A stretch of DNA of 64,000 nt from an uncultured Sulfitobacter sp. (GTDB taxonomy: Bacteria; Pseudomonadota; Alphaproteobacteria; Rhodobacterales; Rhodobacteraceae): NCBI GenBank assembly GCA_947502265.1, contig CANMZB010000016.1, positions 1-64,000 on the forward strand, given 5' to 3'. The notes beneath the pieces were generated by a model that searched no databases, was not told the origin of the DNA, and saw only the letters and a list, made by a program, of their open reading frames with translations. This document shows, in pieces, positions 1 through 9,103 of the stretch; the stretch's first letter is position 1; the number at the start of each line of letters is the position of its first letter. The translations under genes and the position numbers were made by a program.

Positions 1-76
1 AACCTCGGTGAGCCATCAACATTTGCCGTAAGGGGATGGCCCGCAAAGGCCGCCCTTTTGGTCGTCTTATGCGGCT

Positions 77-1699
77 TCAGCTTGCGTCGAGCAATACGTT
101 GCCGAATTCTTCACGCAGCTTGTTTTTCTGCACCTTGCCGGTGGAGCCGATGGGCAGTGCATCGACAAAAATCACCTTGTCGGGGATCTGCCAGCTTTCT
201 ACTTTGCCTTTGTAGAAGGCCAACAGCTCTTCCTCGGTGACTTCGCCGTCGACATTCTTGATCGCGACGATCACAGGGCGTTCATCCCATTTAGGGTGAT
301 GTGCGGCGATGGCGGCGGCGTTGGCAATGGCGGGATGCGCGATCGAGATATTCTCGAGCGTGACTGTGGAAATCCATTCGCCGCCCGACTTGATGATGTC
401 TTTGGAGCGGTCACGGATGATCATGAACCCTTCATCGTTGATGGTGGCCACATCGCCGGTATCAAACCAGCCGTCCATCGTCAGTGCGGACTTGTCCTTG
501 CCAAAGTAGGTGTCGACGATCCAATGACCCCGGACCTGCAATTCGCCCTGTGCGGCACCATCATGCGGCAGGATATTTCCCGCCTCGTCCACGATGCGCA
601 GATCGACGCCAAAAGGTGCGCGCCCCTGCCCCAGACGTATATCGGCCTGTTCTTGTTCGGACAGTTTTGTGTGGCGTTGCAGCAACTGGTTGACGGACCC
701 CAGCGGCGAGGTTTCGGTCATCCCCCACGCGTGGATCAGCTCGGTACCGTATTCCGCGAACAGCGGGATCATCGACGGTGGCAGCGCCGAGCCGCCAACA
801 ACGGTGCGCTTGAGGCTCGGGATTTTCGCGCCGGTCTCTTTCAACGCGGCCAGAAGCCCCATCCAGATCGTCGGTACGCCCAGCGCCAGCGTTGTTTCCG
901 TGTCCTCGATCAGTTTGACAAGGCTCTTACCATCAAGGTTCGGCCCCGGCAGTACCAGTTTACAGCCCGTCTGTGCCGCGATGTACGGCACGCCCCACGC
1001 GTTGACGTGGAACATCGGCACCACCGGCAGAACCGTGTCCTTGGCCGAGATGTTGATGCTGTCAGGCTGGTTCCCCGCAAGCGAATGCAGCACGGTCGAG
1101 CGGTGCGAATACAGCACGCCTTTGGGATCACCCGTGGTGCCGGAGGTGTAGCACAGGCTCGACGCGGCATTTTCATCCAGATCGGGAAACGGCTCGCTTG
1201 CATCGCCGGTCTCAAGGAATTCATCGTAAAACAGAATGCCCGGAACCGCTTCGGCGGCTTCCTCGCTGCGCGGGCCCATCAGAATGATGTGTTTGGTTTC
1301 TTTCAACGCCGGTTTCAGTTTTCCTGCCGCCGCGACAAAGGTGGCGTCGATGAACAGCACCTGATCCTTGGCGTGGTTGATCACATAAACCATCTGCTCG
1401 GGGCCCATGCGCGGGTTGATCGTGTGGCAAACCATGCCACCGCCCGCGACGCCAAAATAGATTTCAAGATGGCGCCGGTTGTTCCACGCGATTGTACCGC
1501 AGCGGTCGCCCTCTTTCACCCCCAGCTTGCGCAGGGCAGAAGCAAGCCGGTGTGCGTTTGCGGCAACCTCGCCCCATGTAGAATGCTCGATTCCGCCAGC
1601 GGTTTCGACCGATACGACCTCGCCCTGCGCATGGAAGCGCGCGGCGTGATCAATAAGGCTGCCGATGGTCAGCGGCATGTGCATCATTTGTCCAAGCAT
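77..1699 (-). CDS. AMP-forming acyl-CoA synthetase (medium-chain / DmdB-like)
   Basis: This 540-aa protein activates a carboxylic acid to its acyl-CoA through an acyl-adenylate in the cytoplasm. The P-loop motif YTSGTTGDPKG lies at residues 184-194. A GWFDTGD motif and a C-terminal PIGSTGKVQKNK segment with the catalytic lysine follow. Length and motif order are those of full-size ANL-superfamily ligases. The ATG has AGGAG eight bases upstream. It is followed after 26 bp by its operon partner's stop-to-start gap: the GMC oxidoreductase gene lies upstream on the same strand. The N-terminus and overall look resemble roseobacter methylmercaptopropionate-CoA ligases (DmdB) and medium-chain fatty acyl-CoA ligases. 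The substrate cannot be fixed from sequence alone. Confidence 0.93.
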   Translation of the reverse strand: MLGQMMHMPLTIGSLIDHAARFHAQGEVVSVETAGGIEHSTWGEVAANAHRLASALRKLGVKEGDRCGTIAWNNRRHLEIYFGVAGGGMVCHTINPRMGPEQMVYVINHAKDQVLFIDATFVAAAGKLKPALKETKHIILMGPRSEEAAEAVPGILFYDEFLETGDASEPFPDLDENAASSLCYTSGTTGDPKGVLYSHRSTVLHSLAGNQPDSINISAKDTVLPVVPMFHVNAWGVPYIAAQTGCKLVLPGPNLDGKSLVKLIEDTETTLALGVPTIWMGLLAALKETGAKIPSLKRTVVGGSALPPSMIPLFAEYGTELIHAWGMTETSPLGSVNQLLQRHTKLSEQEQADIRLGQGRAPFGVDLRIVDEAGNILPHDGAAQGELQVRGHWIVDTYFGKDKSALTMDGWFDTGDVATINDEGFMIIRDRSKDIIKSGGEWISTVTLENISIAHPAIANAAAIAAHHPKWDERPVIVAIKNVDGEVTEEELLAFYKGKVESWQIPDKVIFVDALPIGSTGKVQKNKLREEFGNVLLDAS

Positions 1700-1725
1700 A
1701 AGGTAATCTCCTGTTTTTAGTGTAT

Positions 1726-3357
1726 TTACTGAGCGGCAATCGCCGGTGCGGCCTGTGCTTTGATCAGGTCCGCGGCGCGTTCCGCAATCATTATCGTGGG
1801 GGCGTTGGTGTTGCCACTGGTAACGGTCGGCATGACAGAGGCATCAACAACGCGCAGGCCTTCCATCCCGTGAACTCGCAAGTGCGGATCAACGACCGCC
1901 ATGCCGTCGCGCCCCATCTTGCAGGTGCCTACGGGGTGATAGATTGTATCTGCACGGGTGCGGATAATTTCCTCCCATTCGGCATCTGTCATATTGTCGC
2001 CTGTGCCAAACAGCTCTTTGTGGCGATAGGGCCGCAGGGCGGGCGCGTTCATGATCTCGCGGGTCATTTTCGCCCCCTTGATCAATGTCGCCAGATCGCT
2101 GTCTTCGGCCAGAAAGTTCGGATCAATCAAAGGGGCCGCCATCGGATCGGCGCTGGCCAGCGTCACAGTCCCGCGCGATGCGGGGTGCAGCACGCAGACA
2201 TGGCACGAATAGCCATAGCCCGGATGCAGCTTGCGTGCGTGATCGTCCACAATTGAAATGACAAAATGCAGCTGGATGTCCGGACGATCAAGGCTTTGAT
2301 CCGTTTTGAGAAACGCAGCCCCTTCTGCAAACGGCGTCGCAATCATGCCGCGCCCCGTCTTGCGCCATTCCAGCATGTGTTTGACCAGATTAACCGTGCC
2401 ACGCGCGCCAATCCCGAAATTATCGGTATCTTTGGATTTATAGCCAAGGGTGAAATCCAGATGGTCCTGAAGGTTCTGCCCCACACCGGGAAGTTCATGC
2501 ACCAGATCAATACCATGCGGTGTGATGTCTTGCACACGGCCAATACCCGACAACTGCAACAATTGCGGCGAATTGAACGCACCCCCGCACAAGATCACTT
2601 CGCGGCGCGCGGACACTTGTTGGTCCCGCTTGCCCTTGCGGTAATGTACGCCCGTGGCGCGCCTGCCCTCCAGCGCGATCTTTGTCGCGTGCGCGCCGGT
2701 GATGACCGTCAGGTTGGGCCGGTCCATCACCGGATGCAAATATCCCGCCGCCGCCGAACAGCGCTCGCCGTTGCGGTTTGCCTTGTGGAATTGGGTCACC
2801 TGATACAGACCGACACCTTCGTTATCGCCGGTGTTGAAATCATTTACCTCGCGGTGCTGCAATGCGCCTGCCGCCTCGATAAAGGCACGGGTGATCGGGC
2901 GCGGGCTTTTCTGGTGGGACACTTCAAGCGGGCCGGTGCCACCGTGCAGATCATCCGCGCCGTCCTCATGGCCCTCGGAACGCCTGAAATACGGCAGAAC
3001 GCTGTTCCAGTCCCAACCGTCACAGCCCGCCTCGGCCCAGCCGTCGTAATCGGCGCGGTGGCCACGCACATACAGCATGGCATTGATCGCGCTCGACCCG
3101 CCCAGCGCCTTGCCGCGCGGCTGATAGCCTTTGCGCCCGTTCAACCCCTTTTGCGGGACAGTCTGGTACGCCCAGTTCGAAATCTTGCCATGTCCAGGCA
3201 GGATCGCCACAACGGCTGCCGGCGCACGGATCAGCAAATGCTTGCCGGTGCCGCCCGCTTCAAGCAGGCAGACAGTTACCGCCGGATCTTCACTCAGCCG
3301 TGCCGCAAGCGTGGCACCGCCCGATCCACCGCCGACGATCACATAGTCATATGCCAT
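1726..3357 (-). CDS. GMC family FAD-dependent oxidoreductase (choline/alcohol dehydrogenase-like)
   Basis: This 543-aa flavoenzyme probably oxidises an alcohol to an aldehyde. It starts with a dinucleotide-binding GGGSGG at residues 9-14. It carries the GMC signature around GGSSAINAMLYVRG and ends with HPVGTCKMG and a SGNTNAP segment that hold the active-site His/Asn pair. The ATG at 3357 was chosen over an in-frame start at 3399 because GGGAGGG sits just upstream and because homologues begin at the flavin fold. BetA-like choline dehydrogenases and other alcohol dehydrogenases share this architecture. The neighbouring acyl-CoA synthetase could take over the acid made after a further oxidation, which suggests a short alcohol-to-acyl-CoA route (inference). 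Confidence 0.92.
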   Translation of the reverse strand: MAYDYVIVGGGSGGATLAARLSEDPAVTVCLLEAGGTGKHLLIRAPAAVVAILPGHGKISNWAYQTVPQKGLNGRKGYQPRGKALGGSSAINAMLYVRGHRADYDGWAEAGCDGWDWNSVLPYFRRSEGHEDGADDLHGGTGPLEVSHQKSPRPITRAFIEAAGALQHREVNDFNTGDNEGVGLYQVTQFHKANRNGERCSAAAGYLHPVMDRPNLTVITGAHATKIALEGRRATGVHYRKGKRDQQVSARREVILCGGAFNSPQLLQLSGIGRVQDITPHGIDLVHELPGVGQNLQDHLDFTLGYKSKDTDNFGIGARGTVNLVKHMLEWRKTGRGMIATPFAEGAAFLKTDQSLDRPDIQLHFVISIVDDHARKLHPGYGYSCHVCVLHPASRGTVTLASADPMAAPLIDPNFLAEDSDLATLIKGAKMTREIMNAPALRPYRHKELFGTGDNMTDAEWEEIIRTRADTIYHPVGTCKMGRDGMAVVDPHLRVHGMEGLRVVDASVMPTVTSGNTNAPTIMIAERAADLIKAQAAPAIAAQ

Positions 3358-3358
3358 A

Positions 3359-3400
3359 CACCCTCCCTGCGCTGCGCGACGGATTAACATCCGCCACACC
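3359..3400 (-). repeat. Leader repeat, copy 1 (5' UTR of the GMC gene)
   Basis: The + strand holds a 13-base block (3359-3371) and a 15-base block (3386-3400). Both recur exactly at 26633-26645 and 26658-26672, with spacers of 14 and 12 bases. On the minus strand the first block supplies the GGGAGGG ribosome-binding site of the GMC gene. The second block lies in a small hairpin (CGGAT-GTTA-ATCCG). Confidence 0.6.
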
Positions 3401-3512
3401 TCCCTGCGCGAAAATAAGCCAAAAATCGCGCGAAGTGTCCATGCCTATTGTCACGTCAACCCGCCAGTGACGTACCGTTTGAAAGACAGGTAAACAGCCC
3501 GGTTGACATACC

Positions 3513-3527
3513 TGACAAGTTCACTCA
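3513..3527 (+). promoter_or_regulatory. TGA-N9-TCA iron-responsive-operator-like motif upstream of hemP
   Basis: TGACAAGTTCACTCA matches the TGA-N9-TCA core described for RirA iron-responsive operators in rhizobia. It lies just downstream of a TTGACA (3503-3508), so a bound repressor would cover the promoter spacer. It is about 75 bp from the start of the ORF coupled to hemP. The match is short and no binding data are available. Confidence 0.4.
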
Positions 3528-3601
3528 GTTATAGCAAGCGTCAAGCCACCCCCCGATTCAGAGGGAGGGAAGCCCGACATCAGAAATGTAAGGACTCCCT
3601 A

Positions 3602-3769
3602 ATGCAGCCATCCCGCCAGACCGCGACACCACGCGCAGATGAACACCCACGCCGGAACACACCAGACATTTACGCCCTCGAAGTCCTGCTGGTCTCAGAC
3701 GCAGCAGAAGGCGCATGGGTCGAGTGGGTGTTTGACCATGCACGAGCGAATGGAGGCCAGCCATCATGA
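3602..3769 (+). CDS. Small hypothetical protein (55 aa) translationally coupled to hemP
   Basis: The product was not recognised. An ATG at 3602 is preceded by AAGGA with seven bases of spacing. The frame runs 55 codons and its TGA overlaps the hemP ATG in an ATGA junction (3766-3769). The first half is rich in Pro, Arg and Thr. The second half reads IYALEVLLVSDAAEGAWVEW and looks like a short ordered segment. There is no signal peptide and no cysteine. It could be a real small protein in haem/iron physiology, or a leader ORF that sets hemP translation. An earlier in-frame ATG at 3503 falls inside the putative promoter and was discarded. Confidence 0.5.
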   Translation: MQPSRQTATPRADEHPRRNTPDIYALEVLLVSDAAEGAWVEWVFDHARANGGQPS

Positions 3770-3930
3770 GCATCCATTCGGCACCACCCAAAAGCCCGCC
3801 CGGAAAAATATTGCCAATCTATGCCGCGCGCGACCTGACCGAGGGCGGCGATCTGGCTCAAATCGTTCTGGATGGCCAAACCTATAACCTGCGGATTACG
3901 CGCGCAGGAAAACTGATCCTGACAAAATGA
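3766..3930 (+). CDS. hemP: Hemin uptake protein HemP
   Basis: This 54-aa protein has the HemP signature near the C-terminus: GQTYNLRITRAGKLILTK. HemP is a small cytoplasmic protein found with bacterial haem-uptake systems and needed for full expression or function of haem import in several proteobacteria. Its exact role differs between species. The start overlaps the stop of the 55-codon ORF (ATGA), so the two are probably translated together. The haem receptor and ABC genes of this genome lie about 46 kb away at 49.5-58.3 kb, so hemP is detached from them here. A RirA-operator-like motif lies upstream. Confidence 0.88.
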   Translation: MSIHSAPPKSPPGKILPIYAARDLTEGGDLAQIVLDGQTYNLRITRAGKLILTK

Positions 3931-4052
3931 CCGGATCTACAGAAAAGCGTAGCGCATCGCGCGCGTAAAACATCACATCTGCTAACACCAAAGCGCAGCC
4001 AATCCGGGCAGCGGTATCTTAACACCTGCCCAAAGACGCGAGATGGTGGTGC

Positions 4053-4081
4053 CAATCCCCCCGTTGAAAGCGGGAGGATTG
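4053..4081. terminator. Hairpin between convergent hemP and RTX genes
   Basis: CAATCC and CCCG pair with CGGG and GGATTG around a seven-base loop with one mismatch. The hairpin lies between the ends of two convergent genes. No T-tract follows on either strand, so intrinsic termination is uncertain. Confidence 0.35.
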
Positions 4082-4122
4082 CCACAACAGCCTGTCATGA
4101 TGGACTATGACCGGTATGAGGA

Positions 4123-7100
4123 TCAGGCGTTCAGGTCAAAAACCTCTCCGCCGATCTGTAAATTGATCTCGTCCTGTCCATCGCCATCAATCAAAGCCCA
4201 CAATATCTGACCGGTTGGCCGATATATTACAAAGCTCTCGGCGACATTCGCAACGCCGGCGTCATCCTTGAAGGCAGTGTTGATCTGGAACTGCGCTGCC
4301 GTGGCGTTGGCACCACCATAGACCAACACGTCCCCTTCCGCGCTGTTATAGTCCTGGATGAAATCGCTGCCGTGGTCGCGGACGCCAAGGTGAAAGAATT
4401 CGTCCGCGCCCGACCCGCCATTAACCTGATCATATCCGAAGCCGCCGTTTATGAAATCGTCTCCCTCGGAGCCAAAAAGCAGATCACCAAGCGCAGAGCC
4501 GGTGATGCTATCGTTACCAGCGCCGCCAATCACGGTATCGCCACCAAAACCGCCCGATATAACATCATCGCCTGCGTCGCCGCGCAGCTCGTCGTTGCCA
4601 TAGCCGCCGTAAATCGTGTCGTTGCCGTTGCCGCCAAAGATGTTGTCACGCCGGTCGTTTACGCTTTCACCACCGATCAGCAGGTCATTGCCGTCACCGC
4701 CTACCAGATTGTCAGTGCCGTTGTCACCGCGCAGCGTGTCATCTCCGTCCAGACCGAAAAGCGTATCATTACCCCCCCGACCGGCCAGCACATCGTCACG
4801 ATCAGTGCCCGTCAGACGGTTTGGCCCCGCATCGCCCGTCAGATTGACACCAACATCATCGCCCGGATCGTTGAGCAGATGGATGGTGAACGTTTGCGAG
4901 GTCTCCGCGCCGTCCGGATCACGCGCCACAACTTCAATCGCGTGGCTCTGGGCGGTCTCGTAATCCAGACTGCTCACCGCCTGAAGGACATTTCCTTCGA
5001 CCTTGAACCGTCCGCCCGCATTATTGCTTAACGTGAAGGTCAGCGCATCATTGTCAGGGTCTAAGGCCGACAGGTTGCCAATCTCCGCATTGGCCCCTGC
5101 GTTCTCGCGCAAGGAGGCAAAGCTCAGCTCGATTCCATTGGGCGCCTGGTTGGTGCTGTTGACGGTGATGCTGACCCTTGCGTCATCTGTTCCGCCGCGG
5201 TTGTCCGTCGCGCGGTAGACAAAGCTGTCGCTTCCGTTGAAACCGGCGTCCGGCGTATAGGTGAAAGAACCGTCTGCATTGAGGCCAAGCGCGCCATTTT
5301 CCACATCCGTAACCAGTGTTGCGCGTTCCAGCGTGCCGTCATCGGTGTCATTGCCCAACACCCCCGGACCGCTGACGGTAAGGCGGTCATTTTCGTCTAC
5401 CGAATAGCTGTCGGCATTTGCGTTTGGATCCACGTTTGGCGCGTCATTGTTAAGGATGCGCGCAATCCCGACGTTGTCCTCATTACCAAATATCGGGGCC
5501 GTCGTTTCGAGCCGCAAAAAGAACGTTTCTGCGCTTTCGACGTCAAAGTCGCCTGCCACATCCACCGCGATGGATGTCACTGTCTGGCCTGCTTTGAACG
5601 TGACGCTGCCTGACGCGGCAGTGTAGTCGCTGCCAGCCGTGGCGGTGTCATCTGCGGTGGCATAATCCAGCGTGATGTCATCGGTGAACGCCTCGGAAAG
5701 CCTCACCTCGAACACCGCCTGCTTGGTGCCGCTGTCACCTTCCATGAGGATCGGATCAGACACAAAAAGCGCACGATCCTGCGCAGATCCGTCATCATCA
5801 AGGAACACGCCCGTCGCCGTCAGGACCGGCTCCCCCCCCGCAAGAACCGCACCAACCGGATTGCTGAATTCGAGGGTGAAATTCTCGTCAAATTCATCTG
5901 TGCGGCTATACTCGCTGCTCCCGTAGTTGATCGTCGCATGGGTCTTGCCCGCCGGAATTGTCAGCGTGTAGGTATCGGCAGGATTGCGGACCCCGAAGTC
6001 ACTTGAATCAACCAGCGCTGATCCATCCGCCACCGCGCGATACTCAACGGTAACGTCGGAAAGAGACGTCTCGGAGAGGTAAACATCAAAATACAAATCA
6101 CCGGATTCGCTTGCCGCGCTTGGCAGAGCGGAAATTTCCGGCAGACTATCGGATGTATCGTCGTCCAACAGCGTGGCGATACCGGCAGAATCCTGGATGT
6201 TGTTAAATATCGGCGCTTTGGATTCGAGCACCAGAGAGAAGTTTTCAGCCGTTTCAGCCGTCGTATCGCCCATGACGTCCACCGCGACGGATGCCAACGT
6301 CTGGCCTGCTTTGAACGTAATACTGCCTGACGCAGCGGTATAGTCGCTCCCCGCGGTGGCGGTGCCATCGGCGGTGGCATAATCCAGCGTGATGTCGCTG
6401 GTAAATGCCTCTGACAGCCTCACCTCGAACACCGCCTGCTTGGTGCCGCTGTCGCCTTCCATGAGGATCGGATCAGAGACGAAAAGCGCACGATCCTGCG
6501 CAGAGCCGTCATCATCAAGGAACACGCCTGTCACTGCCAGAACCGGCTCGCCCCCCGCAAGAACGGCACCTACCGGATTGCTGAATTGAAGCGTGAAATT
6601 CTCGTCAAATTCATCGGAGCGGCTATATTCGGTACTCCCATAATTGATCGTTGCATGGGTTTTGCCCGCCGGAATGATGAGCGTATACAACTGCTCGGGA
6701 TTACGGGCCCCGAAGTCACTTGAATCAACCAGCGCCGATCCATCCGCCACCGCGCGATATTCAACTGTAATATCGGAAAGAGACGTCTCGGAGAGGTAAA
6801 CATCAAAATACAGATCACCGGATTCGCTTGCCGCGCTTGGCAGTACAGAGATCTCCGGCAGGCTTTCGGATGTATCATCATCCAAAATCGTGGCGATACC
6901 GGCTGAATCCTGAATGTTGTTGAAGATAGGCGCTATAGATTCGACCACCAGCGAAAAGCTTTCAGCCGTCTCGGCGACCGTGTCGCCCGCAACATCCACT
7001 GCCACAGACTTTACGGTCTGGCCCGCGCTGAATGTGATGCTTCCCGACGTTGCGGTATAATCACTGCCTGCGCGCGCAGTCCCATCCGCAGTGGCGTAAT

Positions 7101-7581
7101 CGAGGGTGATATCGTCTGTATACGCCTCTGACAGGCGCACCTCGAATACCGCCTGCTTGGTGCCGCTGTCACCTTCAAGGATGATTGGATCGGACACGAA
7201 AAGCGCACGGTCCTGCGCCGACCCGTCGTCATCCTGGAATACCCCCGTCGCAGTCAGGACCGGCTCTCCACCATCCAGAACCGCACCCACCGGATTGCTG
7301 AGTTGGACACTGAAATTCTCGTCGAACTCGTCAGCACGACTGTACGGGGTGCTCCCGTAGTTGATTGTCGCACGGGTCTGACCCGCCGGAATGGTGAGGG
7401 TATACAAAGCCTCCGGAGACCGCGCCCCGAAGTCGCTCGAATCAACCAGCGCCGATCCATCGGCCACCGCGCGGTACTGTACGGTTATATCCGAAAGTGA
7501 CGCCTCCGAGAGGGTAACGACAAAGATAATGTCAGCGGATTCAGACGCGGACGCGGATTCAATTGAAATTTGTGGAGTCAT
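4123..7581 (-). CDS. Large Calx-beta / cadherin-like / RTX calcium-binding protein
   Basis: This is a 1152-aa acidic protein. Residues 3-241, 242-480 and 481-about 713 are three tandem copies of a 239-aa unit. Each unit contains two Calx-beta-like domains with DDDGSAQDRALFVSDP and GSDYTAASGSITF motifs. Residues about 720-811 form a VCBS/cadherin-like domain and about 812-907 a second cadherin-like domain. From about 921 there are RTX nonapeptides of the GGxGNDxL type. There is no N-terminal signal peptide. The C-terminal tail is typical of type I secretion substrates, so it is probably exported and folds on Ca2+ outside the cell. No HlyB/HlyD/TolC genes lie nearby. AAGGAAAA precedes the ATG. 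An adhesin or surface role is inferred. Confidence 0.9.
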   Translation of the reverse strand: MTPQISIESASASESADIIFVVTLSEASLSDITVQYRAVADGSALVDSSDFGARSPEALYTLTIPAGQTRATINYGSTPYSRADEFDENFSVQLSNPVGAVLDGGEPVLTATGVFQDDDGSAQDRALFVSDPIILEGDSGTKQAVFEVRLSEAYTDDITLDYATADGTARAGSDYTATSGSITFSAGQTVKSVAVDVAGDTVAETAESFSLVVESIAPIFNNIQDSAGIATILDDDTSESLPEISVLPSAASESGDLYFDVYLSETSLSDITVEYRAVADGSALVDSSDFGARNPEQLYTLIIPAGKTHATINYGSTEYSRSDEFDENFTLQFSNPVGAVLAGGEPVLAVTGVFLDDDGSAQDRALFVSDPILMEGDSGTKQAVFEVRLSEAFTSDITLDYATADGTATAGSDYTAASGSITFKAGQTLASVAVDVMGDTTAETAENFSLVLESKAPIFNNIQDSAGIATLLDDDTSDSLPEISALPSAASESGDLYFDVYLSETSLSDVTVEYRAVADGSALVDSSDFGVRNPADTYTLTIPAGKTHATINYGSSEYSRTDEFDENFTLEFSNPVGAVLAGGEPVLTATGVFLDDDGSAQDRALFVSDPILMEGDSGTKQAVFEVRLSEAFTDDITLDYATADDTATAGSDYTAASGSVTFKAGQTVTSIAVDVAGDFDVESAETFFLRLETTAPIFGNEDNVGIARILNNDAPNVDPNANADSYSVDENDRLTVSGPGVLGNDTDDGTLERATLVTDVENGALGLNADGSFTYTPDAGFNGSDSFVYRATDNRGGTDDARVSITVNSTNQAPNGIELSFASLRENAGANAEIGNLSALDPDNDALTFTLSNNAGGRFKVEGNVLQAVSSLDYETAQSHAIEVVARDPDGAETSQTFTIHLLNDPGDDVGVNLTGDAGPNRLTGTDRDDVLAGRGGNDTLFGLDGDDTLRGDNGTDNLVGGDGNDLLIGGESVNDRRDNIFGGNGNDTIYGGYGNDELRGDAGDDVISGGFGGDTVIGGAGNDSITGSALGDLLFGSEGDDFINGGFGYDQVNGGSGADEFFHLGVRDHGSDFIQDYNSAEGDVLVYGGANATAAQFQINTAFKDDAGVANVAESFVIYRPTGQILWALIDGDGQDEINLQIGGEVFDLNA
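5443..7575 (-). repeat. Three tandem ~717-bp coding repeats (double Calx-beta unit)
   Basis: Unit 1 spans 6859-7575, unit 2 6142-6858 and unit 3 about 5443-6141. Units 2 and 3 are the closest pair at DNA level, with long identical stretches. Unit 1 is more diverged, and the end of unit 3 has drifted. This suggests successive duplication, with the most recent event giving units 2 and 3. The array is a likely site of unequal recombination and of assembly error. Confidence 0.9.
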
Positions 7582-8080
7582 TTTGATTTTCCTTAAAAAT
7601 TTGGTGATGGCCCTTAATTCGATCCCTAAACCGTGCCCGCTAATTCAGGCGCGTAAAAGTGATCCGTGCCTCCTGCGTCGTGGGCATTTTCGCCCTTATT
7701 TCGGGAACCGGAGGGTCGGATATGCGAAAAGAGATACCATAGTTTGACGAATTTGTCGTTAGTCACGAACGATAGGCACGATCAATCCATTGACCGGCAC
7801 GGCGACAGACCATTCGTGCGCCACCCTGTGTGTAGAGATTTCCCTGCGCGAGAGGCACAGACCAGCAGGCATCAGAAACGGCTGTACCATACGCATGCCA
7901 GCCAAAGGAGTGCGATCCGACCGGTGTGCGGGCAACACATGGCGATGCAGGCCACCGTCTGTTGCGATGCGTACACGCGATGTCAAACTCGGCGCAAAAC
8001 ACCGCTTCCGACCTTGCGAAAACACCGCTATCACGTCACGACTGGCGCATGACAATGTGCATCTTGGAGGAGGAGTTAAG
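7582..8080. other. 499-bp intergenic region between RTX gene and TRAP receptor gene
   Basis: This is the divergent spacer between the leftward RTX gene and the rightward TRAP receptor gene, so promoters for both should lie here. Short frames are open in it on both strands. None has a convincing ribosome-binding site or recognisable protein sequence. No tRNA, strong palindrome or clear promoter hexamer pair was seen. Confidence 0.5.
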
Positions 8081-9040
8081 ATGAAATCCCTAATGAAATC
8101 GGCAGTTGCCGCATTTGCCCTTACAACACTCGGTTTTACGGCCGCATCCGCCGAAACCCGCATCACCTACAAGTCGGCAAAAGCCGGTTCGTCATACTAC
8201 CAGATGGGCGTTGAACTGGCCGAGGCCATGAAGGCCGGCACCGACGGCTCCATTATCGTCACCATCGAAGAAAGTCAGGGGTCTGTCCAGAACGTGATGG
8301 AAACCAAGGCCCGCGGCGGTGATTATGTCTTTACCACACCCCCCGCACTGGTCCGCCTCGCGCAGCAGGGTAAGGCGATGTTCGAAAACAAGAGCGATCC
8401 GAAATTCGCAGAGATCCGTGCGCTTTTCCCGATCCCTTCGCTGACCATGCATTTTGTCATGTCCAAAGACAGCGGCGTAACCGACCTTGCGGGTATCGAA
8501 GGCAAAACGATCCTGCTTGGCAAAGGCTCGTTTGGCGCAACTGAGGGTGAGAAATATCTCGGGCTGTTCGGTCTGGCCGATACGGTCAAAATCGCGGATG
8601 CAGAGCTGTCCAATGCGGTTGCCGCGCTCAAGAACGGTCAGATCGACGGTTTTGTCACCGCCGGTTCATGGCCCGCCCCCAACGTGATCGAAGCAGCGGC
8701 GTCGACCCCCGTTACCGTTCTGTCGATGACCGAGGCACAGATCGCACAGACCAAGCGCACCACATTGGTCATTCCCGCAGGCACCTATGCCGGTCAGGAT
8801 GCCGATATCCAGACAACATCGCTGCCGGTTGTGGCCTATACGACCACCGCGATGGACGATGATACCGCCTATGAGCTCACCAAAACATTCTGGGAAAGCA
8901 AGGCAAAGCTGGGCGGCAATTCCCCTTGGTGGAATGGCGTGAACGAAGGTCTGATGCCCACAATCGAAGGCACAATCCACGCCGGCGCGCAACGCTACTA
9001 TGACGAGGCAGGCATCGCCCTGACCGACGCGCAAAAGTAA
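8081..9040 (+). CDS. TAXI family TRAP transporter solute-binding protein
   Basis: This 319-aa periplasmic receptor has a Sec signal peptide of about 25 residues ending ASA. It then shows the TAXI-family start TRITYKSAKAGSSYYQMGVE. TAXI proteins capture a carboxylate-type solute and pass it to a TRAP permease; the ligand here is unknown. The ATG at 8081 follows GGAGGAGG. Longer in-frame starts upstream give a non-protein-like N-terminus and would bury the signal peptide. The fused permease gene follows after 63 bp, so receptor and permease probably form one operon. Confidence 0.93.
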   Translation: MKSLMKSAVAAFALTTLGFTAASAETRITYKSAKAGSSYYQMGVELAEAMKAGTDGSIIVTIEESQGSVQNVMETKARGGDYVFTTPPALVRLAQQGKAMFENKSDPKFAEIRALFPIPSLTMHFVMSKDSGVTDLAGIEGKTILLGKGSFGATEGEKYLGLFGLADTVKIADAELSNAVAALKNGQIDGFVTAGSWPAPNVIEAAASTPVTVLSMTEAQIAQTKRTTLVIPAGTYAGQDADIQTTSLPVVAYTTTAMDDDTAYELTKTFWESKAKLGGNSPWWNGVNEGLMPTIEGTIHAGAQRYYDEAGIALTDAQK

Positions 9041-9103
9041 CGTTCCCCTCACAGGTCGGGTGACGCATCCGGCCTGCACTTCCCCAATTCAGAGACCGCC
9101 CCC

